A stretch of 64,000 bases of DNA from Chloroflexota bacterium. Its GTDB lineage: Bacteria; Chloroflexota; Chloroflexia; Chloroheliales; Chloroheliaceae. Both the position numbers and the translations under genes were made by a program. The DNA is taken from NCBI GenBank assembly GCA_028287745.1, contig JAQBPB010000040.1:1-64000 (forward strand), read 5' to 3'. Positions 54,395 through 63,412 of the stretch are shown here, in pieces (the stretch's first letter is position 1; the number at the start of each line of letters is the position of its first letter). The notes under the pieces are model-generated. The model saw only the letters and a program-made list of their open reading frames with translations. It was not told the DNA's origin and searched no databases.

Positions 54395-55324
54395 ATGGTT
54401 GACGCAAGCCTTCTGACCAACCCGGTCTATTTCCTCCAGAACCTGGTGGACGGCCTGGCGCGCGGAGCGGTGTATGCCGTCTTCGCGCTGGGCTTCACCC
54501 TGATCTTCGGGGTGCTTGATATCGTAAACCTGGCGCACGCCGCGACATATATGTGGTGTGCTTTTGCCGGGTGGGTCGTAATGGCCGTTTTAAATATGCC
54601 ACTGGTGGTCGGGCTGCTGGCTGCGATGCTTTTTGGCGGCCTGATTGCCGTAATACTGGAATTTATTGCCTTCCGGCCCCTGCGCCAGGAAGGCGCCGAA
54701 CGGCTGGCCCCCATGATAAGCAGTATCGGGGTTTCGATTATTATGGTGAGCCTGGCCGAGGCCCAGTTCAGTTCGCAGACTAAAAAGTTTCCCAGCGAGG
54801 TGCTGGACCCTAAACCGTTGTACCTGGGCGGTACGGATGGGGTTAGAGTCTCCTGGGCCCAGCTTTTAATTGTGGTTGTCTCGATTGTCCTGATGGTCGC
54901 CCTGGGTTATCTTATTCGCCGCACCAGGACCGGCAAGGCCATCCGGGCGGTGGCCTACAGCCAGCGGGCCGCCCGGCTGCTCGGAATTAACGTAAACCGG
55001 GTGGTCGTGGTGACTTTCTTTATTGGGGGCGTATTGGCCGGGGCGGCCGGTATCCTGGTTGGGCTGCTGACCAACAATATTAACCCGAATATCGGGGCCG
55101 ATATTGAGCTGCGCGGTCTGGCCGTAGTTATCCTGGGCGGCCTGGGAAATATCGAAGGGGCGGTAGTCGGTGGGTTGTGCCTGGGCCTGGTAGAAACCTT
55201 TTCGATTGCCTACTTCGACCGGGGCAGCGACTACAAAGACGCGATTGCCTTTTTAATCCTGTTCCTGATTCTACTCATCCGGCCTAACGGCCTGTTTGGA
55301 CGCCAGGAAGCAAACCGGGCATGA
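54395..55324 (+). CDS. livH: Branched-chain amino acid-type ABC permease (LivH-like)
   Basis: Inner-membrane permease of 309 residues with about eight spans. Blocks LVDGLARGAVYAVFALGFTLIFGVLDIVNLAHA (N-terminus), RRTRTGKAIRAVAYSQRAARLLGINVNRV (cytoplasmic EAA-type loop) and ELRGLAVVILGGLGNIEGAVVGGLCLGLVE are characteristic of LivH. It starts 3 bases after the upstream stop and overlaps the next gene by 4 bases. Confidence 0.93.
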   Translation: MVDASLLTNPVYFLQNLVDGLARGAVYAVFALGFTLIFGVLDIVNLAHAATYMWCAFAGWVVMAVLNMPLVVGLLAAMLFGGLIAVILEFIAFRPLRQEGAERLAPMISSIGVSIIMVSLAEAQFSSQTKKFPSEVLDPKPLYLGGTDGVRVSWAQLLIVVVSIVLMVALGYLIRRTRTGKAIRAVAYSQRAARLLGINVNRVVVVTFFIGGVLAGAAGILVGLLTNNINPNIGADIELRGLAVVILGGLGNIEGAVVGGLCLGLVETFSIAYFDRGSDYKDAIAFLILFLILLIRPNGLFGRQEANRA

Positions 55325-57135
55325 GTACAAAAGCTAAAATTGGCCGGTATGTACGCTATATCCTCTACGGAATCCTGTTTATTTCGGTGGGCGGTTATGG
55401 CATTTACTTCGTGCAGCATCCCAACATTAACGACCTCAACCGCTTCCTGATTAACGCCATTTTAGGTCTGAGCATTTTTATCACGCTCAATACCGGGCTG
55501 CTGTCGCTGGCGAACGCCGGGTTTATGGCGCTGGGAGCTTACACATCGGCTATCCTGGTAGCTAAAATGGGCCTGCCCCTTTTCCTTAGCCTGCCGTTAG
55601 CCATGCTGCTGTGCGGGCTGCTCGGCCTGCTTATCGGCCTGCCGGTTTTGCGCCTGACCGATGTCTATCTAGCCATCAGCACGCTCGGTTTTGGCGAAGT
55701 GGTGCGGGTCTTAATCGTGACTACACCCGACCTGACTGGGGGCGCGACCGGCGCGAACCTTTCGACCGGCTTTCCCTTTGAAAAAATGCGCCAGACCGAA
55801 ACCTGGATGCTGGTGCTGTTTCTCCTGGTCCTGATTTATCTTTTCTACTGGCTGGACCGCTCAAAGACCGGCCGGGCCTTGCGGGCCATCCGGCAGAACA
55901 GTTCGGCCGCCGCCAATATGGGTATCAATGTGGTGTACTACCGCAACCTGGCCTTTGTAATGAGCGCGGCGATAGCCGGTGGGGCCGGAGTTTTCTATGC
56001 TCACCAGGTCGGTTCGCTGGAAAACGGCGATTTCCGGTTCAGCCGGGCGGTTGATATCCTGAGCTATGGGGTGCTGGGCGGTACGACGCACTGGTTTGGT
56101 CCCATCCTGGGGGCCGGGTTACTGACCGTCCTGCCAATCTTTTTACGCGAAGTGGTCGGTACTTCCCTGGATGTCATCCGGAATTTTGCCCAGTTACCGC
56201 TGATTATCAACGGGGTGGCCCTGCTGCTGGTGGTGATTTTCCTGCCGGGCGGCCTGTTCGCGCCCTCTCGTTTCAAACGGACGCCCCCGGCCATTAACGA
56301 AGCTGAGTTGAAAGACCTGGAACCGCCCATAGTGGCAGTAGATAGCAACCCGCCGCCAGGCGAAAGCGGCGAACCGCCGCCCCTGCTGGAATTGCGGGAA
56401 GTTACCCAGGTCTTTGGCGGCATTACCGCCGTAGATAACATCAGTTTCAAGATTCCGCCCGGGATTATTTGCGGCCTGATCGGGCCGAACGGTTCGGGCA
56501 AGACCACTTTGATAAACCTGATAACAGGCATCTACCGCCCGGTAAAGGGCCGTATCTTTTTGCGCGGCCAGGATATCACCGGCCAGAAATCCTATATCAT
56601 TGCCCGGATGGGTATTGCCCGGACTTTCCAGAATATCCGGCTGTTCAACGACATGACCGTACTGGAAAACGTAATTGTCGGCCACCACGCCCGGATTAAG
56701 ACCAATCTGTTGACTACCTGGCTGCGCCTGCCCCGGGAACGGCAGGAAGAGCAATTGGCCCGGCGGCAGGCTTTAAGCTTGCTCAAGCGGCTGGGACTGC
56801 TATCGTTTGCCTATCAACCGGCCAGCAAGCTTTCTTACGGCGACCAGCGCCGGGTCGAAATCGCCCGCGCCCTGGCCCTCAACCCGGCCTTACTCTTATT
56901 GGACGAACCGGCTGCGGGGATGAACGAAGTTGAGTCGGCGCTCCTGGCCGAATTTATCCTGGCCCTCAAGCGGCAGGGCTATACCGTGCTGGTCATCGAG
57001 CATCATATTGACCTGATAATGCAGGTCAGCAACGAGATTATTGTCTTGAATTTTGGTAAGAAGATTGCCCAGGATGTGCCGGTCGGGGTTCAGCAAAATC
57101 CGCAGGTTGTTGAAGCCTATTTTGGACAGGAATAA
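55321..57135 (+). CDS. Fused LivM permease / LivG ATPase
   Basis: A 604-residue fusion. Residues 1-310 are a LivM-type permease (NTGLLSLANAGFMALGAYTSAI, LPVLRLTDVYLAISTLGFGEVVRVLI, YYRNLAFVMSAAIAGGAGVFYAHQ). A Pro-rich linker (about 325-355) joins it to an ABC ATPase with Walker A GLIGPNGSGKTTLINLITG (near residue 387), signature LSYGDQRRVEIARAL and Walker B LLLLDEPAAGMN (near 525), plus the switch His in VIEHHIDLIM. Both halves look complete. The ATG overlaps the livH stop (ATGA). Pairs with LivF downstream. Confidence 0.94.
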   Translation: MSTKAKIGRYVRYILYGILFISVGGYGIYFVQHPNINDLNRFLINAILGLSIFITLNTGLLSLANAGFMALGAYTSAILVAKMGLPLFLSLPLAMLLCGLLGLLIGLPVLRLTDVYLAISTLGFGEVVRVLIVTTPDLTGGATGANLSTGFPFEKMRQTETWMLVLFLLVLIYLFYWLDRSKTGRALRAIRQNSSAAANMGINVVYYRNLAFVMSAAIAGGAGVFYAHQVGSLENGDFRFSRAVDILSYGVLGGTTHWFGPILGAGLLTVLPIFLREVVGTSLDVIRNFAQLPLIINGVALLLVVIFLPGGLFAPSRFKRTPPAINEAELKDLEPPIVAVDSNPPPGESGEPPPLLELREVTQVFGGITAVDNISFKIPPGIICGLIGPNGSGKTTLINLITGIYRPVKGRIFLRGQDITGQKSYIIARMGIARTFQNIRLFNDMTVLENVIVGHHARIKTNLLTTWLRLPRERQEEQLARRQALSLLKRLGLLSFAYQPASKLSYGDQRRVEIARALALNPALLLLDEPAAGMNEVESALLAEFILALKRQGYTVLVIEHHIDLIMQVSNEIIVLNFGKKIAQDVPVGVQQNPQVVEAYFGQE

Positions 57136-57138
57136 CCC

Positions 57139-57846
57139 ATGTTAGAGGTTAAAAATCTTTCGGTAAATTACGGCAGTATCGAAGCGGTCCGCGACATCAG
57201 CTTCCAGGTGCCTGAAGGGAAAATCGTTGCCCTGATCGGGGCTAACGGGGCCGGAAAGACGACCACCTTATCGAGTATTAGCGGGTTACTCCGGGCCGCC
57301 CGGGGTACGGTTATCTTCCAGGGCAAGGAGATTACCCGCTGGCCGACCGACCAGATTGTGCGGGCCGGTCTGGCCCAGGTGGCCGAGGGGCGGGCGATTC
57401 TGAGCCCTTTAACCGTTGCTGAAAATCTTGAGCTGGGTGCTTTTATCCGGCATGACCGGGCCGCTATCCGGCAGGACCTGGAAAAAATCTACACTGAATT
57501 TCCGCGCCTGGCCGAACGCCGCAGCCAGCTTGCCGGTAGCCTGAGCGGTGGCGAGCAGCAAATGCTGGCGATTGGCCGGGCCTTGATGGCGCAGCCAAAA
57601 ATGCTCTTGATGGACGAGCCGAGTATGGGTCTGGCCCCGATTATCATTAACCAGGTCTTTGAAATCATCAAGCGCATTAACCTGGGCGGTACGACCGTGC
57701 TGCTGGTGGAGCAGAATGCCAACAAAGCCCTTAAAATTTCAGACTATGCCTATGTCATGGAACACGGGGAAATTACATTCCATGGGCCAGGTGAGGTGGT
57801 CCGAAATTCGGCCCATGTTGTGGAAGCCTTCCTGGGTAAAGGTTAA
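57139..57846 (+). CDS. livF: Branched-chain amino acid-type ABC transporter ATPase (LivF-like)
   Basis: Second ATPase of the transporter (235 residues). Walker A ALIGANGAGKTTTLSSISG, signature LSGGEQQMLAIGRALM, Walker B LLMDEPSMGLAPI and LLVEQNANKAL, the LivF-specific switch segment, are intact. It starts 3 bases after the fused LivMG gene. A perfect terminator follows the operon. Confidence 0.95.
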   Translation: MLEVKNLSVNYGSIEAVRDISFQVPEGKIVALIGANGAGKTTTLSSISGLLRAARGTVIFQGKEITRWPTDQIVRAGLAQVAEGRAILSPLTVAENLELGAFIRHDRAAIRQDLEKIYTEFPRLAERRSQLAGSLSGGEQQMLAIGRALMAQPKMLLMDEPSMGLAPIIINQVFEIIKRINLGGTTVLLVEQNANKALKISDYAYVMEHGEITFHGPGEVVRNSAHVVEAFLGKG

Positions 57847-57871
57847 GCTATCGGAACAGACCTTCAAGTTA

Positions 57872-57918
57872 AATCAAAAGTGCCAGGGAAACTTTACATT
57901 TCCCTGGCACTTTTGATT
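57872..57918. terminator. Bidirectional terminator
   Basis: A perfect 18-bp stem (57872-57889 with 57901-57918) including AAAAGTGCCAGGGA separates the liv-type operon from the convergent 630-residue protein gene. Confidence 0.93.
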
Positions 57919-57947
57919 CAATCTGGTCTGACTTTATCAGAATTAAG

Positions 57948-59840
57948 CTAGTTGGAGGCCAGTTTATCTTTAATTAGTTCCCAACCTTTGGGCTTCGTCA
58001 CATCGGATTCTTTCAGACCCAGGGCCGTAATAGCTTTCAAGGCGGTCGCACGGTCTACCCCACCCTGGTTCTGCAAACCTTCCCAGATCTTTTTGGCATG
58101 TTTCTCCCGGGCCTTACCCTTGTTTTCTTTGGTCTTGGAGCGGATAAGTTTGTAAAGGAATATGCCAATTCCAATCGCGCCGCCTACCGCACCCAGGGCC
58201 AGAATGGCCCAGCCGACCGGGTTAGAGGCCAGCACCCCAAATAGTCCCAGGATACCCAGGACACCCGCAGTGGTTGAGGCTGCCCCACCGAAGAGGCTTA
58301 AACCTTTCCGGCTGGCTTTCTTCTTTTTCTGGGCAACCGCGTATTCCAGGGCCTCGATTATCTCGGGTTCTGCGTTGTTGCTCTTTGCTTCTTTTGCCAG
58401 TTGGTCGAGCTTGCTGGACTTGCGGAGCGAGCTGATCAAAGAGCGAAGATCCAGGGCCGAACTAATCGCACCAAAGACCGCCGAGAACCAGGGGCTTACC
58501 CTGGCGAAGTTTGCGGCGGCTTGCAGCGAAGCGTTGGAAACACTCGCACCCACCTTGGACAGGTTTGAAGCTGCAGTGACCCCCTGTCCGGCTATACCGT
58601 AGCCGGTCTTAGCCCCGGCAAAAGAAGTTGCCACCGGTTTTTTCTTAAAGGTTGCCACTCCGGCCTTTACCCCACCGGCAATTGCACTACCGGCCGATTT
58701 GGCGCCGCTGACAATGCCGTTACCAATATACTTGGCGCCGCTGACGATTCCATTGCCGATATATTTAGCGCCACTGACCACGCCGTTACCGGCGGTTTTA
58801 GCCCCACTGACAATGGCGCTGCCCACGGCTTTGGCCCCCCGGCCAATAGCGCTACCCACGGCTTTCAAGCCTTTGGCGATTTTCTTCATCAGCCAGGAAC
58901 CACCACTGGCGATGGCGTTGAGTATTGTGCCGCCTACCCCCAGGATGGCATTAACCGCCGTTGAAATAGCTTCAGCGGTCCAGTTCAAGCCCCTGGAAAG
59001 ATAACTGCCAATACCTTGCCGCTGGGCAGCCTGTTGGATTTGCTGGTTCAAGGGGTTAGCGGCTGCCTGGCCTACCTCGGCTGCCGGGTCCCGGACGCCT
59101 TCGGCCTGGAGTTGGGCCTGGGCGACCGCCGGGTTTGCGTGGACCCCCAGGTTTTCAGCTTCGCGGCCAACCGCATCAGGACGGTCAACATCCCCGGCCA
59201 GGTTTCCCATACCGGCACCAGCCGCCGCTTCATCTATCTGGTCTTCGGCCTGTTCTTCTTCCGCGACCTGTTCGCGCAACTGGGCGGCTATCTGGGCCGG
59301 TCCCATTGGGGGCGGTGCTTCCTCAGCCTCGGCTTCGGCTTCGGCTTCCGCCTCGCCCTCTTCATTTTCCGGGACCTGGCCGGGCAAATTCATGTCCGGC
59401 TCCTCGTCCTCATTCTCCTCTGTGTCCCCGAGTTCTCTCATTATAGCGGCATCCGAGCTTGCTTCAGCCGCTTCCGGCTCATGAAAGTCCGCTTCAGTTT
59501 CGTCCGGGAAGCGCTGGACATTTAGCGCCGGGCTGTCGAGTGCCGGAGTTTCCGTTGCGGCGGAAAGGGGTTCCTGCTCTGAATTTTGCGCCTTATTGGC
59601 CCCGGTCCGGTTGCGCTCACGCTGGATCAGCCGCTGGACAGCCTGGTTACCCAGGGTCCGCTGGAGGGCCAGGATATTACCGGGGTTTAAAGGTGTTCCG
59701 GTCGGTCTTCTACCGGCTGCGGTGCCCGTTGAAAATAAGGGGCCGCTTGCTACACTTTCCCCGGTTGGCACTGCCTCTAAGGACTCCGACTCAGGTCTGG
59801 TAGTGGCCGCCTGTTCACTTGTTTGACTCAACTTTGGCAT
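57948..59840 (-). CDS. Large protein with eCIS-associated-like N-terminal motif, 11-residue repeats and C-terminal membrane hairpin (630 aa)
   Basis: Not a named family. Order of parts: disordered Ser/Thr/Glu-rich head (1-54); NILALQRTLGNQAVQRLIQ (55-73), resembling the LQR-x-x-GN-x-AV-x-x-L-Q motif common at the N-terminus of DUF4157 and other proteins linked to extracellular contractile injection systems; an acidic stretch with EAEAEAEAEAE (112-180); a helical region (180-290); six 11-residue repeats of the type KYIGNGIVSGA (326-391); a two-span hydrophobic hairpin (516-536 and 541-563); and a basic C-terminal domain (570-630). No signal peptide. Possible membrane-active effector or cargo; this is inference. 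Confidence 0.7.
   Translation of the reverse strand: MPKLSQTSEQAATTRPESESLEAVPTGESVASGPLFSTGTAAGRRPTGTPLNPGNILALQRTLGNQAVQRLIQRERNRTGANKAQNSEQEPLSAATETPALDSPALNVQRFPDETEADFHEPEAAEASSDAAIMRELGDTEENEDEEPDMNLPGQVPENEEGEAEAEAEAEAEEAPPPMGPAQIAAQLREQVAEEEQAEDQIDEAAAGAGMGNLAGDVDRPDAVGREAENLGVHANPAVAQAQLQAEGVRDPAAEVGQAAANPLNQQIQQAAQRQGIGSYLSRGLNWTAEAISTAVNAILGVGGTILNAIASGGSWLMKKIAKGLKAVGSAIGRGAKAVGSAIVSGAKTAGNGVVSGAKYIGNGIVSGAKYIGNGIVSGAKSAGSAIAGGVKAGVATFKKKPVATSFAGAKTGYGIAGQGVTAASNLSKVGASVSNASLQAAANFARVSPWFSAVFGAISSALDLRSLISSLRKSSKLDQLAKEAKSNNAEPEIIEALEYAVAQKKKKASRKGLSLFGGAASTTAGVLGILGLFGVLASNPVGWAILALGAVGGAIGIGIFLYKLIRSKTKENKGKAREKHAKKIWEGLQNQGGVDRATALKAITALGLKESDVTKPKGWELIKDKLASN
58668..58865 (-). 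repeat. Six 11-residue repeats (33-bp DNA units)
   Basis: The units KAVGSAIGRGA, KAVGSAIVSGA, KTAGNGVVSGA, KYIGNGIVSGA (twice) and KSAGSAIAGGV follow one another. Lys every 11 residues with Gly/Ala and Ile/Val between is the pattern of 11-mer amphipathic or glycine-zipper helices. Confidence 0.88.
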
Positions 59841-60289
59841 AGATAAGCTTCTTTTAGGAAAATATTAAAACTGCTGTTTTGATTTTAACTTACACAAATA
59901 GTAAGCAGGGAAACTTATTGGATTGGTTATATATCATAACAATGATATAAAGTTTTGCGGCTAGAGAATAAATTGTATTACTACAATTCCCAAACTAAGG
60001 AGTATATCGGGAGAATATATATTTCTCCTGGTATATCGATATTATACCTTAAAAATAATTTACTACAATAATTTTAATAAAATTATTATGGATTTTCCAA
60101 TCGTTAATATATTACTTATTTCCCAGGACCTTTGACTGGGTGGTTTGTGCTGCAGATTCAAGGGGGTCAGGGCCTGGTTTGCCTGTTTACAAAGACTTGC
60201 CTGGCGGTCTGCTTGTATATTAAATTTGGTCCGGAGAAAATCGTTTTGTGGTCTGGTTAGGGGTCGGAGGATTTTTGGAATGCCCTGTG
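59841..60289. other. AT-rich intergenic region
   Basis: Positions 59860-60120 are very AT-rich with runs such as TTAATAAAATTATT. No gene is supported; an open plus-strand frame at 60145-60369 lacks a ribosome site and overlaps the sigma factor gene. Confidence 0.5.
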
Positions 60290-60853
60290 TTAACGGGCCA
60301 ATATTTCTCGCAACTGAAATAAACTGCTGGTCAGGCTCTGCCGGACGGCCCGGGCAGATAGGCCGGTAGCCTGGGCGATTTCCTGGTGGTTCAAGCCCTT
60401 GAAAAAGGCCAGTTCCAGGATATGGCGGTATTCCTGCGACAGGCCGGACATAGCCTGTTGGGCCTGGTCCTGGAGGACTGTTAATCCGGGCTCATTTTGG
60501 GCCGGAGTGTGAAAATCTTTTGCTGGAACTGTGTTTATTAAACTTTTAAGTTTTGCCTGCCTGGGAAGCCGGGCGCTGGATTTCAGCCGTTCCAGGCAGT
60601 TGCAATGAACTTCCCGCAGCAGCCAGTTGATAAAAGGTCTGGCCTGCCCGGTGTAAAGAGCGGGCTGCTGCCAGTATTGCAAAAATACCTCCTGTACGGC
60701 TTCCTCGGCCAGCAGGTTATTTTCCAGCACATGCAAAGCCAACCCATAAGCTTGCTGTCCGTAGGACTTGTACAATTCTTCCAGGCTTTTGAAGTTTTCG
60801 TGAGAGGTTTGCGGGGTAAGATTTGAACCTAACTTTTCCATTACAGATGGCAC
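60290..60853 (-). CDS. ECF-type RNA polymerase sigma factor
   Basis: A 187-residue alternative sigma factor with only regions 2 and 4. Region 2 is FKSLEELYKSYGQQAYGLALHVLENNLLAEEAVQEVFLQYWQ; region 4 is LSGLSQEYRHILELAFFKGLNHQEIAQATGLSARAVRQSLTSSLFQLREIL, where region 4.2 has the helix-turn-helix. The intervening linker (about 95-125) is of normal length. No anti-sigma gene is adjacent. The gene lies upstream of the 630-residue protein on the same strand, with 449 bases between them. Confidence 0.9.
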   Translation of the reverse strand: MPSVMEKLGSNLTPQTSHENFKSLEELYKSYGQQAYGLALHVLENNLLAEEAVQEVFLQYWQQPALYTGQARPFINWLLREVHCNCLERLKSSARLPRQAKLKSLINTVPAKDFHTPAQNEPGLTVLQDQAQQAMSGLSQEYRHILELAFFKGLNHQEIAQATGLSARAVRQSLTSSLFQLREILAR

Positions 60854-61431
60854 CTTCTTTGCCAGCCAACCTTTGCATAGAGCTGTGGCGGTTTTTGAGA
60901 AATGTATAAGTTTTATTTAACAAATTAAATATACTTCAAAAGAAAGGCTAATAATACATTATAAAGTTTAGACAATATGTATACTGTGTGAACAAACAAC
61001 ACTTCTATTGGTTCTCACTTCAGACCAATTTCCTACTCCTGAAATAAGGCTGTTTTCCCTATTGTTTAGCCAAAGACGACAATACGCGATTTCCGGCAAG
61101 AAAGGACTGGCTTTAATTCGTCCCCGAAATTGATGCTATACGCCAACAGCGCGGCGATTCCTTGCTTCGGCCGGAAATGACGTGACAAGGGGTACGTAGT
61201 TTGTCTAACAATTACCCAGGACTGCCCAGAGAAGTAAGGCAGTGCAAGCCGGGGTATATTTTATTTTCCAGGTGAGAAGGCTAATTCAAGGGAGTAAAAC
61301 GGTTCAGGGGATAAGACAGAAAAGGAGGCCCGGCAGATTTTGCCGGGCCTCCTCGTTTCAAAGGTTATTTTGATTTCCGAAAGTGCAGGTATTTTTACAA
61401 CTAGGGCCTGATGTACAAGGCACGGGAACGA
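60854..61431. other. Intergenic region
   Basis: About 580 bases with no recognised gene. It contains the nadC terminator at 61323-61353 and probably the promoter of the ECF sigma gene near 60900-60990, where the DNA is AT-rich. Confidence 0.45.
61323..61353 (-). terminator. Terminator downstream of nadC
   Basis: AGGAGGCCCGGCA (61323-61335) pairs perfectly with TGCCGGGCCTCCT (61341-61353); the minus strand continues TTTCTGTC. Confidence 0.8.
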
Positions 61432-62343
61432 TTAGATAATATTGCTCACCCGGAACTCAAAGTCCAGACCGATATCCAGGGCCGGGGCGGAGTGGGTCAG
61501 CGCTCCCGAGGATATCAGGTCAACTCCACTCTCGGCGATTGCCTTGATTGAGTCCAGGTTGATACCGCCGGAAGCCTCGGTCATGGCGCGCCCGTCTATC
61601 ATTTCGACGGCCCTGCGCATGAGTTCCGGAGACATATTATCCAGCAGGATAACATCGGCCCCACCTTCCAGGGCGGCCGGTATCTGGTCCAGGCGGTCAA
61701 CTTCCACCTCGATTTTGATCAGGTGCGGAAGGCGTTCTTTGCCCAGGCGCAAGGCTTCTTCCAGGGGAATTCCGGCCGAGGCCAGGGCGGATAAATGGTT
61801 ATCTTTCAGCAGCACTCCATCACTGAGGTTACGCCGGTGGTTGAAACCGCCGCCGCACCGGATAGCATATTTTTCCAGGTCGCGCATAAGCGGGGTAGTT
61901 TTGCGAGTATCGACAATCCGTGCCTTTGTGCCCGCCGCCGCCGCGACAAACCGGGCGGTCATGGTGGCGATACCGCTCAGGTGCTGGAGATAATTCAAGG
62001 CTACCCGTTCGCCCCTTAACAGGCTCCGGGCCGACCCTTGCACGATAGCCAGGGTTTGACCGGCTTCTAACTGGGAGCCGTCAAGCGTCATTGGGACGAA
62101 GCGTAACTGGGAATCCGCCGCCTGATAGACCGCCCGGGCCACATCTAGCCCGGCTACCACTCCACTGCTTCGCGCTACGAAACGAGCTTCGGCGGATACT
62201 TTGGATGGTATAAAGTAGTCGGTCGATACATCGCCCCAACCGAGGTCTTCCTCAAGGGCCGCTTCGGCTATGCGCCGCAGTTGGCCTTCGGTCATTTCCA
62301 GCCGCGCGGTACTATAATCGTTTAAAGTTTTTGCATTTACCAA
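61432..62343 (-). CDS. nadC: Nicotinate-nucleotide pyrophosphorylase (quinolinate phosphoribosyltransferase)
   Basis: Converts quinolinate and PRPP to nicotinate mononucleotide in de novo NAD synthesis. Signature blocks: LEEDLGWGDVSTDYF, ALNYLQHLSGIATMTARFV, IVDTRKTTPLMRDLEKYAIRCGGGFNHRRNLSDGVLLKDNHL, IEVEVDRLDQ, and EASGGINLDSIKAIAESGVDLISSGALTHS. Full length at 303 residues. No nadA or nadB lies in the window. The N-terminal extension of about 18 residues before the conserved core may mean a later true start. Confidence 0.95.
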   Translation of the reverse strand: MVNAKTLNDYSTARLEMTEGQLRRIAEAALEEDLGWGDVSTDYFIPSKVSAEARFVARSSGVVAGLDVARAVYQAADSQLRFVPMTLDGSQLEAGQTLAIVQGSARSLLRGERVALNYLQHLSGIATMTARFVAAAAGTKARIVDTRKTTPLMRDLEKYAIRCGGGFNHRRNLSDGVLLKDNHLSALASAGIPLEEALRLGKERLPHLIKIEVEVDRLDQIPAALEGGADVILLDNMSPELMRRAVEMIDGRAMTEASGGINLDSIKAIAESGVDLISSGALTHSAPALDIGLDFEFRVSNII

Positions 62344-62575
62344 AGCGCACTTCCTTTCCTCGGAACTTCAATGAGTTATTGTCAAAGTAACCTTTACTCA
62401 CATTATACCATAGCTTTGCAAGAATGAAAGAGGGAATCGTGAAATAAGTAACGGATTTTAAAAATTGGTTGGATGGGAAAGGCAAGTGCCGGGGATGGCC
62501 GGGCGGAAAAATCAGCAAAAAAATTGGCCGCCCCGAGGCAGCCATAATTTTCACAAATTTTACTTTTTAGAATAT

Positions 62576-62980
62576 TCAGGCAGAAACTCTACCAAACTGA
62601 CTGGCTGCCCGTTGAATAATTTGTTTTATTACATTCAACTGGGCTTCTTCGCCGGTTTCTTTCCAGGGGATATAATAATCCGCGCCATTCTTGTACGCCT
62701 CAACAATAGTTTTAAGGCTCTCATCCTGACCTAGCATAACCACCGGTATCTTTGACTGGCAGTACAGCTTTATCAGGTTGCAAAATTCCAAACTGTTGCT
62801 GTTTGGCTGAATGGCATCCAGTAAAACCAGGCTGTAATTATTATAATCGACTTCGCCAATGTGTTCGAGAGCCTGAACATCCAGCTCAAAGTTAACGTTC
62901 AACTTGCCCAACAAGGCATTAAGACGGGCTGTGCGAGATTGCGTAGCGCTAAAAAGTAAAATTTTCCCTAAAGCTGCCAT
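62576..62980 (-). CDS. Stand-alone response-regulator receiver-like protein, partly degenerate
   Basis: A 134-residue single domain with the CheY fold. LVLLDAIQPNSNSLEFCNLI holds a candidate phosphoacceptor Asp, preceded by hydrophobic strand 3; PVVMLGQDESLKTIVEAYKNGADYYIPWKETGEE corresponds to strands 4-5, but the usual Ser/Thr is Gly and the K-P pair is replaced by P-W-K. The acidic pocket near the N-terminus (normally DD) reads SATQS. Phosphorylation is therefore doubtful. It lies 39 bases after the 119-residue gene and may be in its operon. Confidence 0.75.
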   Translation of the reverse strand: MAALGKILLFSATQSRTARLNALLGKLNVNFELDVQALEHIGEVDYNNYSLVLLDAIQPNSNSLEFCNLIKLYCQSKIPVVMLGQDESLKTIVEAYKNGADYYIPWKETGEEAQLNVIKQIIQRAASQFGRVSA

Positions 62981-63019
62981 AAAGGAACTTTCTGATTGAT
63001 AACCAACCCTGCGATTTGG

Positions 63020-63379
63020 CTAGGCAGCCGAAACCTGATCCGCGATTGGAATTAAATCGTTCCTATCGGGTTCAATAAAGGACTGGGTCGTAAGCATTTT
63101 GCCAGGGATAAACTGTGGCTGGTAAAATGCGGTTTCCTCAATTTGCTCCAGGACTGCTGCCATTGCTTCGTAAAACTGCTGGATGGTACCGGCCGGTACT
63201 GAAGTAACCAGGCGGCGCTCTTCATCGTTCAGCAGGATTGGGCTTTCCCCAAACCGTCGAGCGTAACCGCGATTGTAGGCTTCAATAGCTTCCAGGCGGT
63301 TGATCATAAATTCTCCACGCAACTGACCATCTAATGCAATAGCAACGGTCAACTGGTCTATCGTAGATTGAGAAATCAT
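63020..63379 (-). CDS. Small helical protein, possibly NHLP/LigA-clan RiPP-leader-like, 119 aa
   Basis: Not firmly recognised. The central part, VAIALDGQLRGEFMINRLEAIEAYN then LLNDEERRLVTSVPAGTIQQFYEAM, follows the pattern of LigA-fold leader-type domains (short helix, D-x-x-LR, Leu-rich helix, then L-x-x-EE). The remaining 35 residues are polar with PQFIPG and end in ADQVSAA. AGAGGCAGG lies just before the ATG at 63379; a TTG at 63409 would add ten residues. A 40-residue peptide gene lies 33 bases upstream on the same strand. Confidence 0.6.
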   Translation of the reverse strand: MISQSTIDQLTVAIALDGQLRGEFMINRLEAIEAYNRGYARRFGESPILLNDEERRLVTSVPAGTIQQFYEAMAAVLEQIEETAFYQPQFIPGKMLTTQSFIEPDRNDLIPIADQVSAA

Positions 63380-63412
63380 TTGCCTGCCTCTATTAACATG
63401 ACTATTCAAAGA

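Noticed and set aside
58699-59525. Plus-strand frames opposite the 630-residue protein gene
   Set aside because: They mirror the 11-residue repeats and the acidic region and have no ribosome sites; the minus-strand gene has a clear domain order.
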